A DNA stretch of 64,000 nt from Serripes groenlandicus (Eukaryota; Mollusca; Bivalvia; Cardiida; Cardiidae), in the NCBI GenBank assembly GCA_031761405.1, contig JASEVX010000003.1:111054579-111118578 (forward strand), in the 5' to 3' direction. Every line of letters starts with the position of its first letter. Position 1 is the first letter of the stretch. This document shows, piece after piece, positions 11,570 to 22,223 of the stretch. A model generated the notes under the pieces. The model worked only from the letters and a program-made list of their open reading frames with translations, made no database searches and was not told the origin of the DNA. The translations under genes and the position numbers were made by a program.

Positions 11570-12115
11570 TGTGTAGCTCTGGGGAAAGTGCTGACTGAGA
11601 AAGACTTGCACATTTGTGCATGCCTTTTTTGTTCTGCATCATTCCCTACAATTGTTTACATGTATTTTTATGTTTTATAAAGTTAAACCTGTCAATATCG
11701 ATACTCAGTAAATACATTTCATGAAAGTTAATACAATAACCATTTTACTATTGTTAACTTAGAAAGACAACATTTGCATACCTTGGTTTGCATAATTTTA
11801 AGCTGGAGCTGGGAAGTGTGCAGACCAGGACAAGGCTACACATTTGTGCATGTCAGTATTGTTCTGCATCAATCCCTACTCACTTTGTACATAGTTCTTA
11901 AAAGATTAGTGATTACATATATATGTAGAAACATATTAATTTCTGCTCTATTCATAGATACACAACATTTGTGTTTCTTTCATGGTTTGTATACTTTTAA
12001 ACTATACCTGGGAGAGGTACTGACCAAGACAAACCTGCATATGTGTCCATGTCAGTATTGTTCTGCATCATTCCCTACAATTCTGCTGCATGTTTATTGT
12101 TTAAAGGTAAGCCAA
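11570..12115. repeat. Three diverged tandem copies of a 200-230 bp unit
   Basis: The motif ttgttctgcatca recurs at about 11628, 11858 and 12058. Each copy is preceded by (g)acttgcacatttgtgcatg or a variant and followed by tccctac plus a tgtacatgtat-like stretch. Spacings are about 230 and 200 bp. The copies are diverged, suggesting an old duplication. Confidence 0.75.
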
Positions 12116-13180
12116 TACATATATAGAAGCACAAAAAGAACATTTATGAAAAGCAGTTATTTATAATTTAACACTTTTACTGCATGACAGCAAGTCAGTA
12201 TCATGTTAGCATATTTCTTTGAACCTATTATATCTTGAGTAAGTTTGTTGTGTGGAGTACTTTTTCTTAGTTTCACTATTTTCTTAATGAATCATGTATG
12301 CATTCATTCAATCAGTTCCAGCTGAGATTTACTGAGTCGATTCTTTTGGGCACCAACAACATACGTTTTGGAGGTCAAATAAGGATTTTAAAACTTAAAA
12401 TTCCCCATTATCTGGAATGCTGCAGTCATAAAATGTAGTCATGGTACCTTTGTTACATCCTGTATCGATGTGTAAACAAACCCACGAACATTCGTCAGCG
12501 ATACGGTGACGTATTATGATGACTTGCGACACTACATTAGTCATTCACGCAAATAATACCATTACACACAGGTGTGCCTTAACATTGGCCTAGCATGCCG
12601 AGCAGCTGGTTGAATGCTAGTTGAATTATTAAACAATGTCCGATTTGCACTTAAAATCGTCACTTGTTTATTTCACATGAACATTATCGTTAAATACCTT
12701 ATGCATTTTCTGTTGTATTTCACGTCATTCAAGATAAATGTGTAACGTCATCACATGTCGTTCAGACATTTTATTTCATATGATAATTATGTGATTTCAT
12801 TATCGATAATAATTAAATCTTCATGATTTGTCTTTCGTATTTCTCCTTTAAACCTTTTAAATGCCAAAGGCAATTGAAGGGTTATGTAAACAATGCAGAT
12901 TCAGACAGTTCATAACGAGCTTTCTATCCGGAAATCTGCAGTGATTTTCATTTAGACATTTCATTTTACTAAATTTCCTGTTAGACGAAAACTAGAGTGG
13001 TCCTATTTTCACCAAGGAATAGTCTAGTTTGTGAAATTCGGCAATAAAAACATTAAAGTTATAACACTACATGATAACAGTATACAACAAGAGCTGTCCG
13101 TAAGACAGCGCGCTCGACTGTTTAGTGCTTGACAAAAAAAAGAAAATTGCAGTAATAGGCAAAACAAAAAACCTTGTCAG
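12116..13180. other. No gene seen; fragment of the ACAAGAGCTGTC repeat at 13087
   Basis: Mostly AT-rich unique-looking sequence. At 13087-13135 caagagctgtccgtaagac, then agcgcgctcgactg, matches the left end of the 164-bp-period element at 18074-18795. Confidence 0.5.
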
Positions 13181-13184
13181 AGTT

Positions 13185-14885
13185 ATACAATTCAATTCAA
13201 TATATTTTATTGCATAAAACAACAAACAGTATGTTTATAGCAAATAAAGAAATTATAAAATGTACAAACGGAGAAATGGATTTTCCAGAAGAATTTGCAA
13301 TAATTTAACATTATGAGTGTTCTTGTTAAAATTGCTCTATTGTAGAAGTATGATGTATACATTTCGTTAAAACTTTGATATTAGAACGGTTATCAAAGCT
13401 GGACCATCACATCATTAGGTGTAATAATCCAGCATTGCTACCGCTCTCTATGTTTCATTGCAACGAATACATATTTTGATAAACTATTTATAGTTTTCGT
13501 AGAAATTGAAGACATTAATGCATTAAATTTAAGTATACTTGGCCAATGACAATAATATTTTTTTAAATATCTCTTGCGTATTTCATAATATTTTGGGCAC
13601 ACTAATAAGAAATGATATTCTGATTCAATGACGTTCATGTTGCAGTGTGTGCATATTCTCTCGGATCTAGGAATGTTCAAATATCTGCCTGTTTCAATTT
13701 CCAGATTGTGACATGATAAACGTAACTTTGTCAGAGATATTCGGTATTTGTTTACGTTTATACATGACAGATATAATTCAATGTTAAAATCATGTTTAAA
13801 CATACAATAAGAAGCAAGCTTACTTGAATTATTAATGTTTGCATACCAGTTTTGTTTGTATATGTCGATGATACGTTGCTTAATGGTTCGGAAGTCAATA
13901 GTTTGTGGATTTTGGTCTATCCATATATTTGTCATACCGATTTCATCTAGTATGTTTTTAACGTTATGTGCCCAATTAAGTTTAAAGTGATTGATATTAT
14001 TATCTGAATCTAGCTGCAACATGTTATAGATTTGTTTCATTAAGGAATGATCTGGTTGATTTAGAATTTTGATCCAGTACTTCATAATTGAAATCTTTCT
14101 TTTGATATGCATAGGGTAACGACCTAACTCGCCATATAGGGCATCAAGATTAGTACATTTTTTAACATTTAGGATCTTTCTTAGAAACTTAGTATGTATC
14201 AATTCCACATTTTTACTTGGAAAGTAACCCCAAATTTCTCCTCCGTGATTTAGGACTGATCCTACTAGACTATCAAACAGATTACATTTATCGTTTGTAT
14301 TTAAGTTTAACTGGTTGAATACAATAAACAAGTTATGTAAAGCGTATAAAGAATGTTGTGCTGTCCTTTTCTGGGTACGAAACCAGCATCCGTTCTTGTA
14401 TAAATTAATTCCTAAATATTTAAAGGAGTCCACAATCTCTAATTGAATATTGTTGTAGATAAATTCATGTAAGGTATGTCGTCCTTTTTCAAATATAATA
14501 ATTTTTGTTTTTTTAGTATTAACCTTAATACCCCATGAATTACAATATTGTTCTAGATCGTTTAATAAAGATTGTAGAGCCTGTGGTGAGTGAGCGAATA
14601 AGGCAGTATCATCGGCGAAAAGTAACATGAAAATCTTGATATCATTTATCATAAACAGATCATCTATATTATTGTTTAAGTGAGATAGAATGTCATTAAC
14701 GAAAAAAAGGAACAATAGGCTGGAACTTGGGTCCCCTTGCTTAACTCCAATATTTGAATCTATAAAGGGAGATAATTCATTATTAACCCTTACACAAGAT
14801 TTGATGGTTCTATACATGCTCCTTATCGCATTTATGATTTTGGAGCTAACATCCTCATGAAAATGGTTGATGTTCTTGTGAACAG
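13185..14885 (-). mobile_element. 5'-truncated non-LTR retrotransposon (LINE) with reverse transcriptase C-terminal half
   Basis: An uninterrupted minus-strand frame ends at 13438 (459 codons from the ATG at 14817, open to about 14880). It includes GVKQGDPSSSLLFLFFVNDI (a conserved RT block) and the catalytic FADDTALFAHSPQALQS with D-D, then NTKKTKIIIFEKG. A C-terminal CTHCNMNVIESEYHFLLVCP gives a C-x2-C...H...C zinc-binding segment typical of several molluscan LINE clades. Upstream RT motifs and the endonuclease are missing, so the copy is 5'-truncated. The 3' end is marked by a (ttcaa)n-like tail on plus near 13190-13215. The frame is intact over about 1.4 kb, so the insertion is fairly recent. 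Confidence 0.88.
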
Positions 14886-15461
14886 ATTATTGATTGTTTG
14901 TTATTCACTTTCATTTGTGTTTGTATCTTAAGTATACAGTTATAAATAAATTGGTACAGATCGCTTTGCTTTTCGAGTCGGTAAAGATTTTTGTGACAAT
15001 GAAACCGGATTTTATTGTGCGTGTTCCAAACAAATTATTGTATTGTATTTATTTACAAATTTGTTAATGAAGTTGCAAACATCAATAACTATCTCCTTAT
15101 AAATGTAGCAAACTAATTTATATATTGATTCTGATATTCAATAACATTGTCAATCCATCATGAGTATATTCAAATAATGATATTCAAAATTTACAGCAGA
15201 ACACATTTAAACAGAGGCTTGGTGTGTTCACTTATACTTCCAATATGATGAAGTAGGGCTGAACAAACTGGGTCCAGTTACTTATCCAAACAAATCTTCT
15301 TCAATAACAAAATAATGATAAATAGATAAATGAATACATGAATAATAAGCCATTTCCGATGATTTTATCTGTATTTGAAATGCGCTACTTATAAATAGTC
15401 TACATGTATGTGGGAAGGTAGCCATAAATATACCTAGGTGAATGCTGTACGTAGAGAATGT
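14886..15461. other. No gene seen
   Basis: AT-rich sequence between the LINE 5' truncation point and a foldback element. Short open frames have no recognisable domain. Confidence 0.5.
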
Positions 15462-15725
15462 GAGCCGTCCCGCAAGAAAAACCATCATTGTGGACTCTGC
15501 GTAAAGTATCGACCCGGATTAGCCTAAGCATGCTACGCAGGCTAACCCGGTAAGAAACTGTTTGCCTCCTGTGAATTTTCTGTTTCAGGATTCATTACTC
15601 TATACCTCTACGCCCCCTGAGACGACGGAATGTGTCGGCCCGGATCACTCTGCACGGACTGCACAGACTGGTCTGGTTCGATACATTACGCAGAGGTCAT
15701 TATGTTTGTTTTCTCGCGGGATAAA
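15462..15725. mobile_element. Foldback/MITE element, GAGCCGTCCCGCGAG family
   Basis: It begins gagccgtcccgcaagaaaa and ends with gttttctcgcgggat. The termini are long inverted repeats including actctgcgtaaagtatcgac on the left and cgatacattacgcagag on the right. The interior has cctcctgtgaattttctg and gacggaatgtgtcgg. Confidence 0.85.
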
Positions 15726-16500
15726 TCAAGGTCACTTTGCGCTTACGGGCAGTTTGATCTGATATACTGTATTCGCTGAACGGGAGTCAAACTAACAATG
15801 CATGGATTGATAGCACTAGTCGTTTTCAACTGAGCGATGGATCGAATGAGATTACATACCTAAGTATTAGATCTTACTATTGTGTACGAATTAACCATTC
15901 TTAAAGTTGCACAACAAGAACAAATCATTCCATTCTATGAAGAGTGCATAGTTGACAATGTTTATAGAAAATGTTTGATTGCATATGTTCTGTGATATTG
16001 TCTTTTTTTTTTGACAAAATGATATGTAAGAACAGACTTCGTATTGTGAATTTATATAAATGGAATAAGTTTGCCTATAAATAATGACATGTATTGTGTT
16101 GTGTGGAATTGTTTTGGTTATTAAGCGTACTTTGTTTTGTTTTTAAATATGTTTTACTATAAATTAAATTATTTTAACAATAGTTAAATAATATCAAGGC
16201 GTTTCCTGGTTAAGTTATGTGTACTCCATATACTATTTATCCTGATTTATCAGTCGTAAAACTATACCCGCAATCATGAGTGACCAGGGCGGGAAGCCAT
16301 TACTACCATTGTTTGAGTAGTTTCTTCGATTTGACCGAGGGTCGAACCCTGGTGTTCCAGCTCCCAAGGCGCGGTCTCATCAGGAAAACATGGGAACCGG
16401 TGTATTTATTACGTTATATGTACTGAGTTGGCATTTTCTTTTTTGAACTTTATGAATCACAACACGCGTCTTTATGAATTCAAATAAAGTCAAGACATTT
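15726..16500. other. No gene seen; possible degraded SINE near 16230-16410
   Basis: gaccagggcgggaagccatt and ttgaccgagggtcgaaccct resemble SINE-derived tRNA-like sequence, similar to 22760-22850 and 32165-32240, but too decayed for a firm call. The rest is AT-rich. Confidence 0.45.
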
Positions 16501-16504
16501 TGGT

Positions 16505-16875
16505 TTTGATTGATTTGGGTTTATTGCCGTTTTCAACAATTGTTTAGTCATATTACGGCGGCAAGGTCAACTTCTCATGTCGCTTTCTCACACCAGTACT
16601 CCACACAACATGCTTTCCAAGCAAGAGGTGGAAGACGGTTGCCGTTTATCGCAGGGACTTTTGTCAAACATCGGAAAGAATGTCGGCCGAGCTTGGGTTC
16701 GAACTCATAACCCCTGTATTGATAGCCCGTGTCGCTACAGACTAGTAGTTATGGCTGCAATCATTTAACGCATAGGGCTATCGGGGAAGCATTATGACTA
16801 ACTTGCTTTTTTCGGGATAACTGGACAAGTATTACTGTTGAAAGAGGCGTAAAACACCAAATAATCAATAGTTAC
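16505..16875 (-). mobile_element. SINE type B copy (minus) followed by a plus-strand 3' fragment
   Basis: tgattgatttgggtttattg, gccgttttcaacaattg, attacggcggcaaggtc, caccagtactccac and gggttcgaactcataaccc run in the same order as in the copy at 40355-40640. A separate plus-strand 3' end (ttgaaagaggcgtaaaac, then caaataatcaat) ends near 16870. Confidence 0.75.
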
Positions 16876-16997
16876 AGACACAGCTACTTTGGCCTCTGGC
16901 ACACATACGTATATATTATTTACATATCTTTAACTTGAATCGTATATATATTGACGTGTCTCAAGAGCCGTTCTATAGAGATGCTACTATTTAATTG

Positions 16998-17184
16998 TTA
17001 ACTACTTCCCACATACAACTATTCTGAAGCAGACGACTTTGGAAACATCTATACAAAATATCAATTATATTATTGAATAAATTTGAAAACATTGTACCTT
17101 TACGGTAGGAATTGCTTATATTTTGTTCAATAGGTCGTCTTTTGCAAAGGTGTCAGAAAGAGTCTAACTGTAGGATAGGGTTAA
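16998..17184. mobile_element. TTAACCCTTTCCC palindromic MITE copy
   Basis: It starts ttaactacttcccacatac with gaagcagacgactttgg and ends aggtgtcagaaagagtct, then ggatagggttaa. The central hairpin is degraded. Confidence 0.7.
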
Positions 17185-17249
17185 AACCTTCTCCTGAATT
17201 GAGTTTTTCGGCTGCAATGTTTGTATATACTGACGAGTGTCGATACATG

Positions 17250-17403
17250 CAAGGTGTCGATGTGGACGCGGGCTAATCCGGGCCGACACATTCCGTCTCA
17301 GGGGAATAGATAACAGTGTCTGTCCGGATTAGCCTGCGTGACATGCGTAGGCTGATCCTAGTCGATGCTTTAAGCAATGTTGGTTTTCTCTTTGGACGGC
17401 TCA
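17250..17403. mobile_element. Internally deleted foldback element (GAGCCGTCCCGCGAG family)
   Basis: ccgggccgacacattccgtc, ccggattagcctgcgtgac and gttggttttctctttggacg match the family order but the left terminal repeat is missing. Confidence 0.7.
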
Positions 17404-17769
17404 ATTTTTATCCCAGTACAAATTCTGACATGCATACAGTTAAGTCCTACATGATGCCAAATCAATCACAATGAATTATACCGAGCCGATAATACATTGG
17501 TTGATTTACTCATGTGAGCCCTCCTCATATGTGCAAGAACGGACGAGAGAGATCACTGAACATTTCATTCTGCTTTTAGTAATAAACAATGCTGATCGTT
17601 CATCCAAATACTAGATGAATTACTTAAACTGTTAATCTGGTTTGAGCCATAAACAATGTTGGTCGTTTCATAAAAGAAAACATGTATTAAATGAATAACT
17701 TAAATTCTCATTCTGTTCTGAGTTGAGCAGCGATAGCTAGTAGGTCTGGTTTGATCTATCATTCTGGTT
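17404..17769. other. Presumed 3' flank of the fibrinogen-domain exon; nothing else seen
   Basis: This lies 3' of the minus-strand stop codon. I could not find a convincing polyadenylation signal on the minus strand here. Confidence 0.4.
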
Positions 17770-18035
17770 CTAAACTCGCCTCCTAAACATCACAGCCATC
17801 TCTTTCATCGATAGGTATCCCATCATATTAACGTTGAACATCGACCTCTCATCGTCAGTTCCTGGCCGCATGTACATTCCTGTGGGGTTAACATCAGTGC
17901 ATTGTGCGAACCACCAACCTCCATCGCCATTTACAATGGAACATTGCACGTCATCAGACACATCTCGATCAATATCCTTAGCACTAAATCCACGTCCCCG
18001 AGAGGCATTCAACATTCGAAGCCCATCGAAGCCAT
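17770..18035 (-). CDS. Terminal exon of a fibrinogen-related domain protein
   Basis: On the minus strand a tatattcag acceptor opens an 88-codon exon (phase 1 entry) ending in TAG at 17770. It encodes the C-terminal part of a fibrinogen-related domain (FReD): a KDIDRDVSDD stretch like the calcium-binding loop, QCSIVNGDGGWWFAQC with the conserved Cys pair around GGWW, NPTGMYM matching the usual N-x-NG-x-Y, and SMKEMAVMFRRRV like the EMK-x-R ending. FReDs in molluscs occur in secreted lectins such as FREPs and ficolin-like proteins, which bind surface carbohydrates. No other FReD exon was found on the minus strand to the right within the window. The exon therefore belongs either to a gene with a very long intron or to an orphaned fragment. 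The frame is intact. Confidence 0.75.
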
Positions 18036-18073
18036 CTGAATATATATATATGCAATACAATGTTAACAATGTT

Positions 18074-18795
18074 AACAAGAGCTTTCGAAGGACAGCGCGC
18101 CCGACTTTTTTGTGCTTGCCAATAAAACAAAACTTTTTGGGGTGGTACAGAAAACATCTAAACCAAGCACTTTATCATATTATTTATATGCAAAGTACTT
18201 TATAAGTCGAACAAGGGTCATACTTCTTACAAAAACCTTTACTGAATTATGCACTCTTGGCTTTTGGTCGAGGTAATGATGGTCAAAAGATTTGTGTAAC
18301 TGTTTAAGCTATAGCTCTAATTATTTTGAAAATTTGATTTGGTATGAATAACTTAACCGAAATTCTAAATCGAATAAAGGCCATAATTCTTTAAAGAGAC
18401 ATTGACAGAGTTATGTTCTCTTGTTTGTTGATGAAGGTAATGATGGTAAAAAAGTATTGTCAGTGTACAAGCTATGTCTTTTACGGTTTTGAAAAAAATC
18501 GGGGTGGTACGAAAAACTTAACCAAAATTCTTAGTCGAAAAAGGGCCATAATTCTTACAAAACCATTAACAGAGTTATCTACTCTTGTCTGTTGATGGAG
18601 GTAATGATGGTGAATAAATGTTGTGAGTTTCAAATCAATATCTGTAATCGTTTTGAAAAAAAGAGAATTTGTACAACAAAAATTAACCAAAGTGTGACGC
18701 CAACGCCTACGCAGACGCCGACACCAACGCTGGCGTCAAGGCGAGCAGTATAGCTAGCAAGGTCTTCGAAAAGTCGAGCTAACAACGGATATACA
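18074..18795 (-). mobile_element. Interspersed element with three internal 164-bp repeats
   Basis: On plus it starts aacaagagctttcgaagg with acagcgcgcccgac and ends aaaagtcgagctaacaac. Inside, an aatgatggt landmark recurs at 18275, 18439 and 18603, exactly 164 bp apart. Each unit includes gggccataattcttac and ttaaccaaaattc-like blocks. A short gacgccgacaccaacgctgg run precedes the right end. Elements with these ends are familiar dispersed repeats in bivalve genomes (recall, not checked). It has no coding capacity. The strand is nominal. It ends about 38 bp from the splice acceptor of the neighbouring minus-strand exon. Confidence 0.75.
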
Positions 18796-18831
18796 GGTAC
18801 ATGTAATTAGTTTGAAGATGATTCATATCGA

Positions 18832-19008
18832 TAATGAATACTACAACAACTACTACAACAACTACTACTTCGACTACGACTACTATTGTAATTACAACTA
18901 CTATGACTTCTTCAACTACTACTACTTCGACTACTACTACTACTACTTCAACAACTACTACTACAATTAATATTAATACAACTTATAATTATACTACAAC
19001 TACTACTT

Positions 19009-19074
<66 letters not shown>

Positions 19075-19253
19075 ATACTACTACTATTACTACGAGTACC
19101 TTGCTACTGCAGTTGCTACTTATACTTTTGCCCATTGTTCAACTTGTGTTTCGACTATATATACTACTACTATATCTACTACTATTACTACGAGTACCTT
19201 GCTACTGCAGTTGCTACTTATACTTTTGCACATTGCTCAACTTGTGCTTCGAC
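18832..19253. repeat. (ACT)n microsatellite with a duplicated 95-bp block
   Basis: Imperfect trinucleotide repeats (act/aca/aat variants) run to about 19090. A block starting ctactattactacgagtacc and ending with a caacttgtgtttcgac variant is then repeated in tandem (about 19080-19253), cut off by the gap. Open frames here are low-complexity artefacts. Confidence 0.9.
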
Positions 19254-19453
19254 NNNNNNNNNNNNNNNNNNNNNNNNNNNNNNNNNNNNNNNNNNNNNNN
19301 NNNNNNNNNNNNNNNNNNNNNNNNNNNNNNNNNNNNNNNNNNNNNNNNNNNNNNNNNNNNNNNNNNNNNNNNNNNNNNNNNNNNNNNNNNNNNNNNNNNN
19401 NNNNNNNNNNNNNNNNNNNNNNNNNNNNNNNNNNNNNNNNNNNNNNNNNNNNN
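19254..19453. other. Assembly gap (200 N)
   Basis: Two hundred undetermined bases lie between an ACT microsatellite and a GACA/GA microsatellite. The exact size of 200 suggests a placeholder and not a measured length. Confidence 0.99.
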
Positions 19454-19579
19454 AGACATAGAGGCAGACAGACAGACAGAGACAGACAGAGACAGACAGA
19501 GACAGGCATACAGAGAGAGACAGAGACAGACAGAGAGAGACACATAGAGAGACAGAGAGAGAGACAGAGAGAGACAGAG

Positions 19580-19626
<47 letters not shown>

Positions 19627-19665
19627 AAGAGAGACAGAGAGAGAGACAGAGAGAGAGACAGACAT

Positions 19666-19732
<67 letters not shown>

Positions 19733-19884
19733 TACAGACATACATACAGACAGACAGACAGACAGACAGACAGAGACAGACAGACATACAGACAAGACAG
19801 ACAGACATACAGACAGACAGACAGAGACAGAGAGAGACAAAGAGAGAGAGAGAGACAGAGAGAGAGACAGAGACAGAGAGAGAC

Positions 19885-19959
<75 letters not shown>

Positions 19960-20135
19960 ACAGAGACAGAGACAGAGACAGAGAGAGAGAGAGAGACAGA
20001 GACACATAGAGAGAGACACACAGGGACAGATACAGAGACAGAGACAGAGACATAAAGACACATACATATTCGGAGAGAGAAACAAAGCCACATATAGAGA
20101 GAGACAGACAGGGAGACAGACAGGCAGATAGATAT
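19454..20135. repeat. (GACA)n / (GA)n microsatellite
   Basis: About 680 bp of mixed gaca, gaga and cagacata repeats. Pure GACA lies around 19664-19740 and pure GA around 19886-19950. Ser-Leu-rich minus-strand frames are artefacts. Confidence 0.97.
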
Positions 20136-20137
20136 AC

Positions 20138-20222
20138 AAGTCATAACTCAAAAGTCACAAGTCATAAGTCTTAAGTCAAAAGTCTTAAGTCAAAAGTCGC
20201 AAGTCATTAGTCATTAGTCAAA
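20138..20222. repeat. Short (AAAGTC/AAGTCATT)n repeat
   Basis: About a dozen units of the type caagtcat, aaaagtc, attagtc lie directly after the GA tract. Confidence 0.8.
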
Positions 20223-21149
20223 TTGCCCTCCAGGGCTTCCATAATAAACAGTAATGGAAATGAGTAATCTTGCCAATCATTAGTCTTAGTATGTATACAG
20301 TGCTTTCATTAAGGAATAATTATAAGATTTGTGAATTCCACATACACTTTTCAAGATGTTTGTCAGAATATTTGAATTTTATTATTTTTCAATAAAACCA
20401 CAAAACAGACAATTTAGGATTTGCATGCACGTCATTTTACGTCATTTTACCTTTCCTATTTTAAAGTCAACAGTGGACACCTTTGCAGCAATCTACTTTT
20501 AAAACAATGAGATAAGGGTTAAATCGCTGAAGACATGAGTTTTCACTTTTTCTCAAAATGATATTAGCTTAGCATCCTACTTATATCATACTTTAACAAA
20601 TGTTGAAATGTAGTCCAATATTTATAAATTAGACCACCTTCGAAATATAATATCAACTAAACAGTTAAATCTCATTGAAATTGTTGTATAATTTAAACTG
20701 AATTTCGAACATAAACTTAGCCCTACAACATGTTAATTCATTTTAATTCTTTCCTTCCCTTTTTATAATGAAAACAACAAACTACTCATGTTTTAAAATT
20801 ATATTATGATGAGCGCCCTTGTGTTAATGATGCATAATGATATGCAGATCGGAAGCAATATGCCTTTAGGGAATTAAATGACACATTTAAAATTGTCAAG
20901 GACGAAATAATTTTGTACGAAAGACCCGATTCTTTCTTATTCGCAGAGGTGTCGTTCTTGAAACTCTCTTTATAGGCAGAGAGTGTTCGTTCAAAGTCAT
21001 TTTTCCATTAAAACCAGTTTAATCTCGGTTTGTTCTTTTCTTCATTTGTTTCGAACGAAATAAACATTTTAAATCACCTATAATTTACTATTTGTAAGTG
21101 AGTGTAAAGAGCGGCTCTCTGTAAAGGAGATTGATCTACGCAGTTGGTA
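20223..21149. other. No gene seen; a MITE fragment near 20440-20525
   Basis: AT-rich sequence. gtggacacctttgcagcaat, ctacttttaaaacaatgag and ataagggttaaat resemble an end of the palindromic MITE family. No exon of the downstream membrane-protein gene could be recognised here. Confidence 0.5.
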
Positions 21150-21530
21150 TTCGCGAGTCAGGCAGGTGCGCGTAAGTAAACAAATTAGACTGCGACGTAA
21201 AGGTTTGTAGTTATCGATTTTTGATTACATGTAGTATATAGTGTAAACTAAACCTTACCAGTCTAGCTAATAGGGACTGTTTTGTCTTCGTAAATAAAAC
21301 AAAAAAACATAAATGCGAGTCAAAATAAAGAAACTGAAAATACCTAAAACATCGGAATATTTATTTCATTTTAGATGTGTCATTACTTAGTGTTTTTAAA
21401 CAAACACAATTGTAATATGTTCAAGATATCTAAATGTGTTTCTTTCTAATAATAATCCCCCCTCCCATTTGATTTCAGAAAACCTATTAAAAATAGAAGT
21501 CGCGGGCTTCTGCCCGGCGACTAATAACAT
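21150..21530 (+). repeat. Dispersed repeat, copy 1 (inverted partner at 36545-36925)
   Basis: About 380 bp match the reverse complement of 36545-36925 at roughly 80-90 percent by eye. Matching landmarks include ttagactgcgacgtaaagg, tctagctaatagggactg and ttcattttagatgtgtcat. It ends in a hairpin, gtcgcgggc-ttct-gcccggcgac, followed by taataa. Confidence 0.85.
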
Positions 21531-22035
21531 TGAGTCTTGGCAGGTCCTTCCTGGATCATCTACTAAGTCGTCTATTCGTAAAACTAATTAATGAATAGCT
21601 GACAATATAGTCAGAGATTAGATTGCAGGCATGCACCTGCTACCGATAATGGTATATAGTTGTCGCTTATGTTATCTAAAGACGTATATTACTTAAAAGA
21701 GTAACTCAAAGTGTCCATTTATCCAATCATGTCTAACGTAACGTCACACGTTGAAACAAATAATGATTGAATAAAGATGAGAATAATGTGACAAAAAGGA
21801 TTATAATTTCTCTTTTTGAGCACTTTCATCCTTTGTCACAATGTTTTCAAAAGTAGTCAGCTGCACAGGCGTCGGAAAGCGTTTGCATTTTGGAATGGGT
21901 TTACAACAAATACCATGGTTGGTTTCCTTGTGAAATAGATGATTTGTTCAGCGAGTCAAACATGTTTATCTATTTCCGTGCTATAGATAGATATATATAT
22001 ATAATTATTTATCTGTTTCTTCAATCCATTTTTAG
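21531..22035. other. No exon recognised; MITE half at 21775-21885
   Basis: Presumed intron upstream of the first recognised exon of the membrane-protein gene. gtgacaaaaaggattat, gcactttcatcctttgtcac and caggcgtcggaaagcgt show a partial palindromic MITE. Confidence 0.5.
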
Positions 22036-22223
22036 TTCGGCCATTTATTCAGAAACTCTAGTGACAGTAGGATACAGCAGCGGTTTATGAACGCCGAGAT
22101 AGTAAACCTCACAGCAGAGATCGTTGGTATACGAATTGGTGTCCTCATCTATTTTCTGGCGGATTATTACAATATCATCAACCAAACAGATGTATGGGGT
22201 GATATCTTGGAGGGTTTGGAGAG
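22036..22223 (+). CDS. Membrane protein gene: SEA-like exon
   Basis: The acceptor is ccatttttag and the donor gag|gtacgt; entry is phase 0 and exit phase 2. Residues include RIQQRFMNAEIVNLTAE, then GIRIGVLIYFLADYYNI and an N-x-T site (NQT). The pattern of an amphipathic helix followed by a hydrophobic strand suits a SEA domain, but no GSVVV-type cleavage site is present. Confidence 0.7.

Noticed and set aside
19214..20151. Ser/Leu/Val/Cys-rich long minus-strand frames
   Set aside because: Translation of GACA/GA microsatellite across the N gap.
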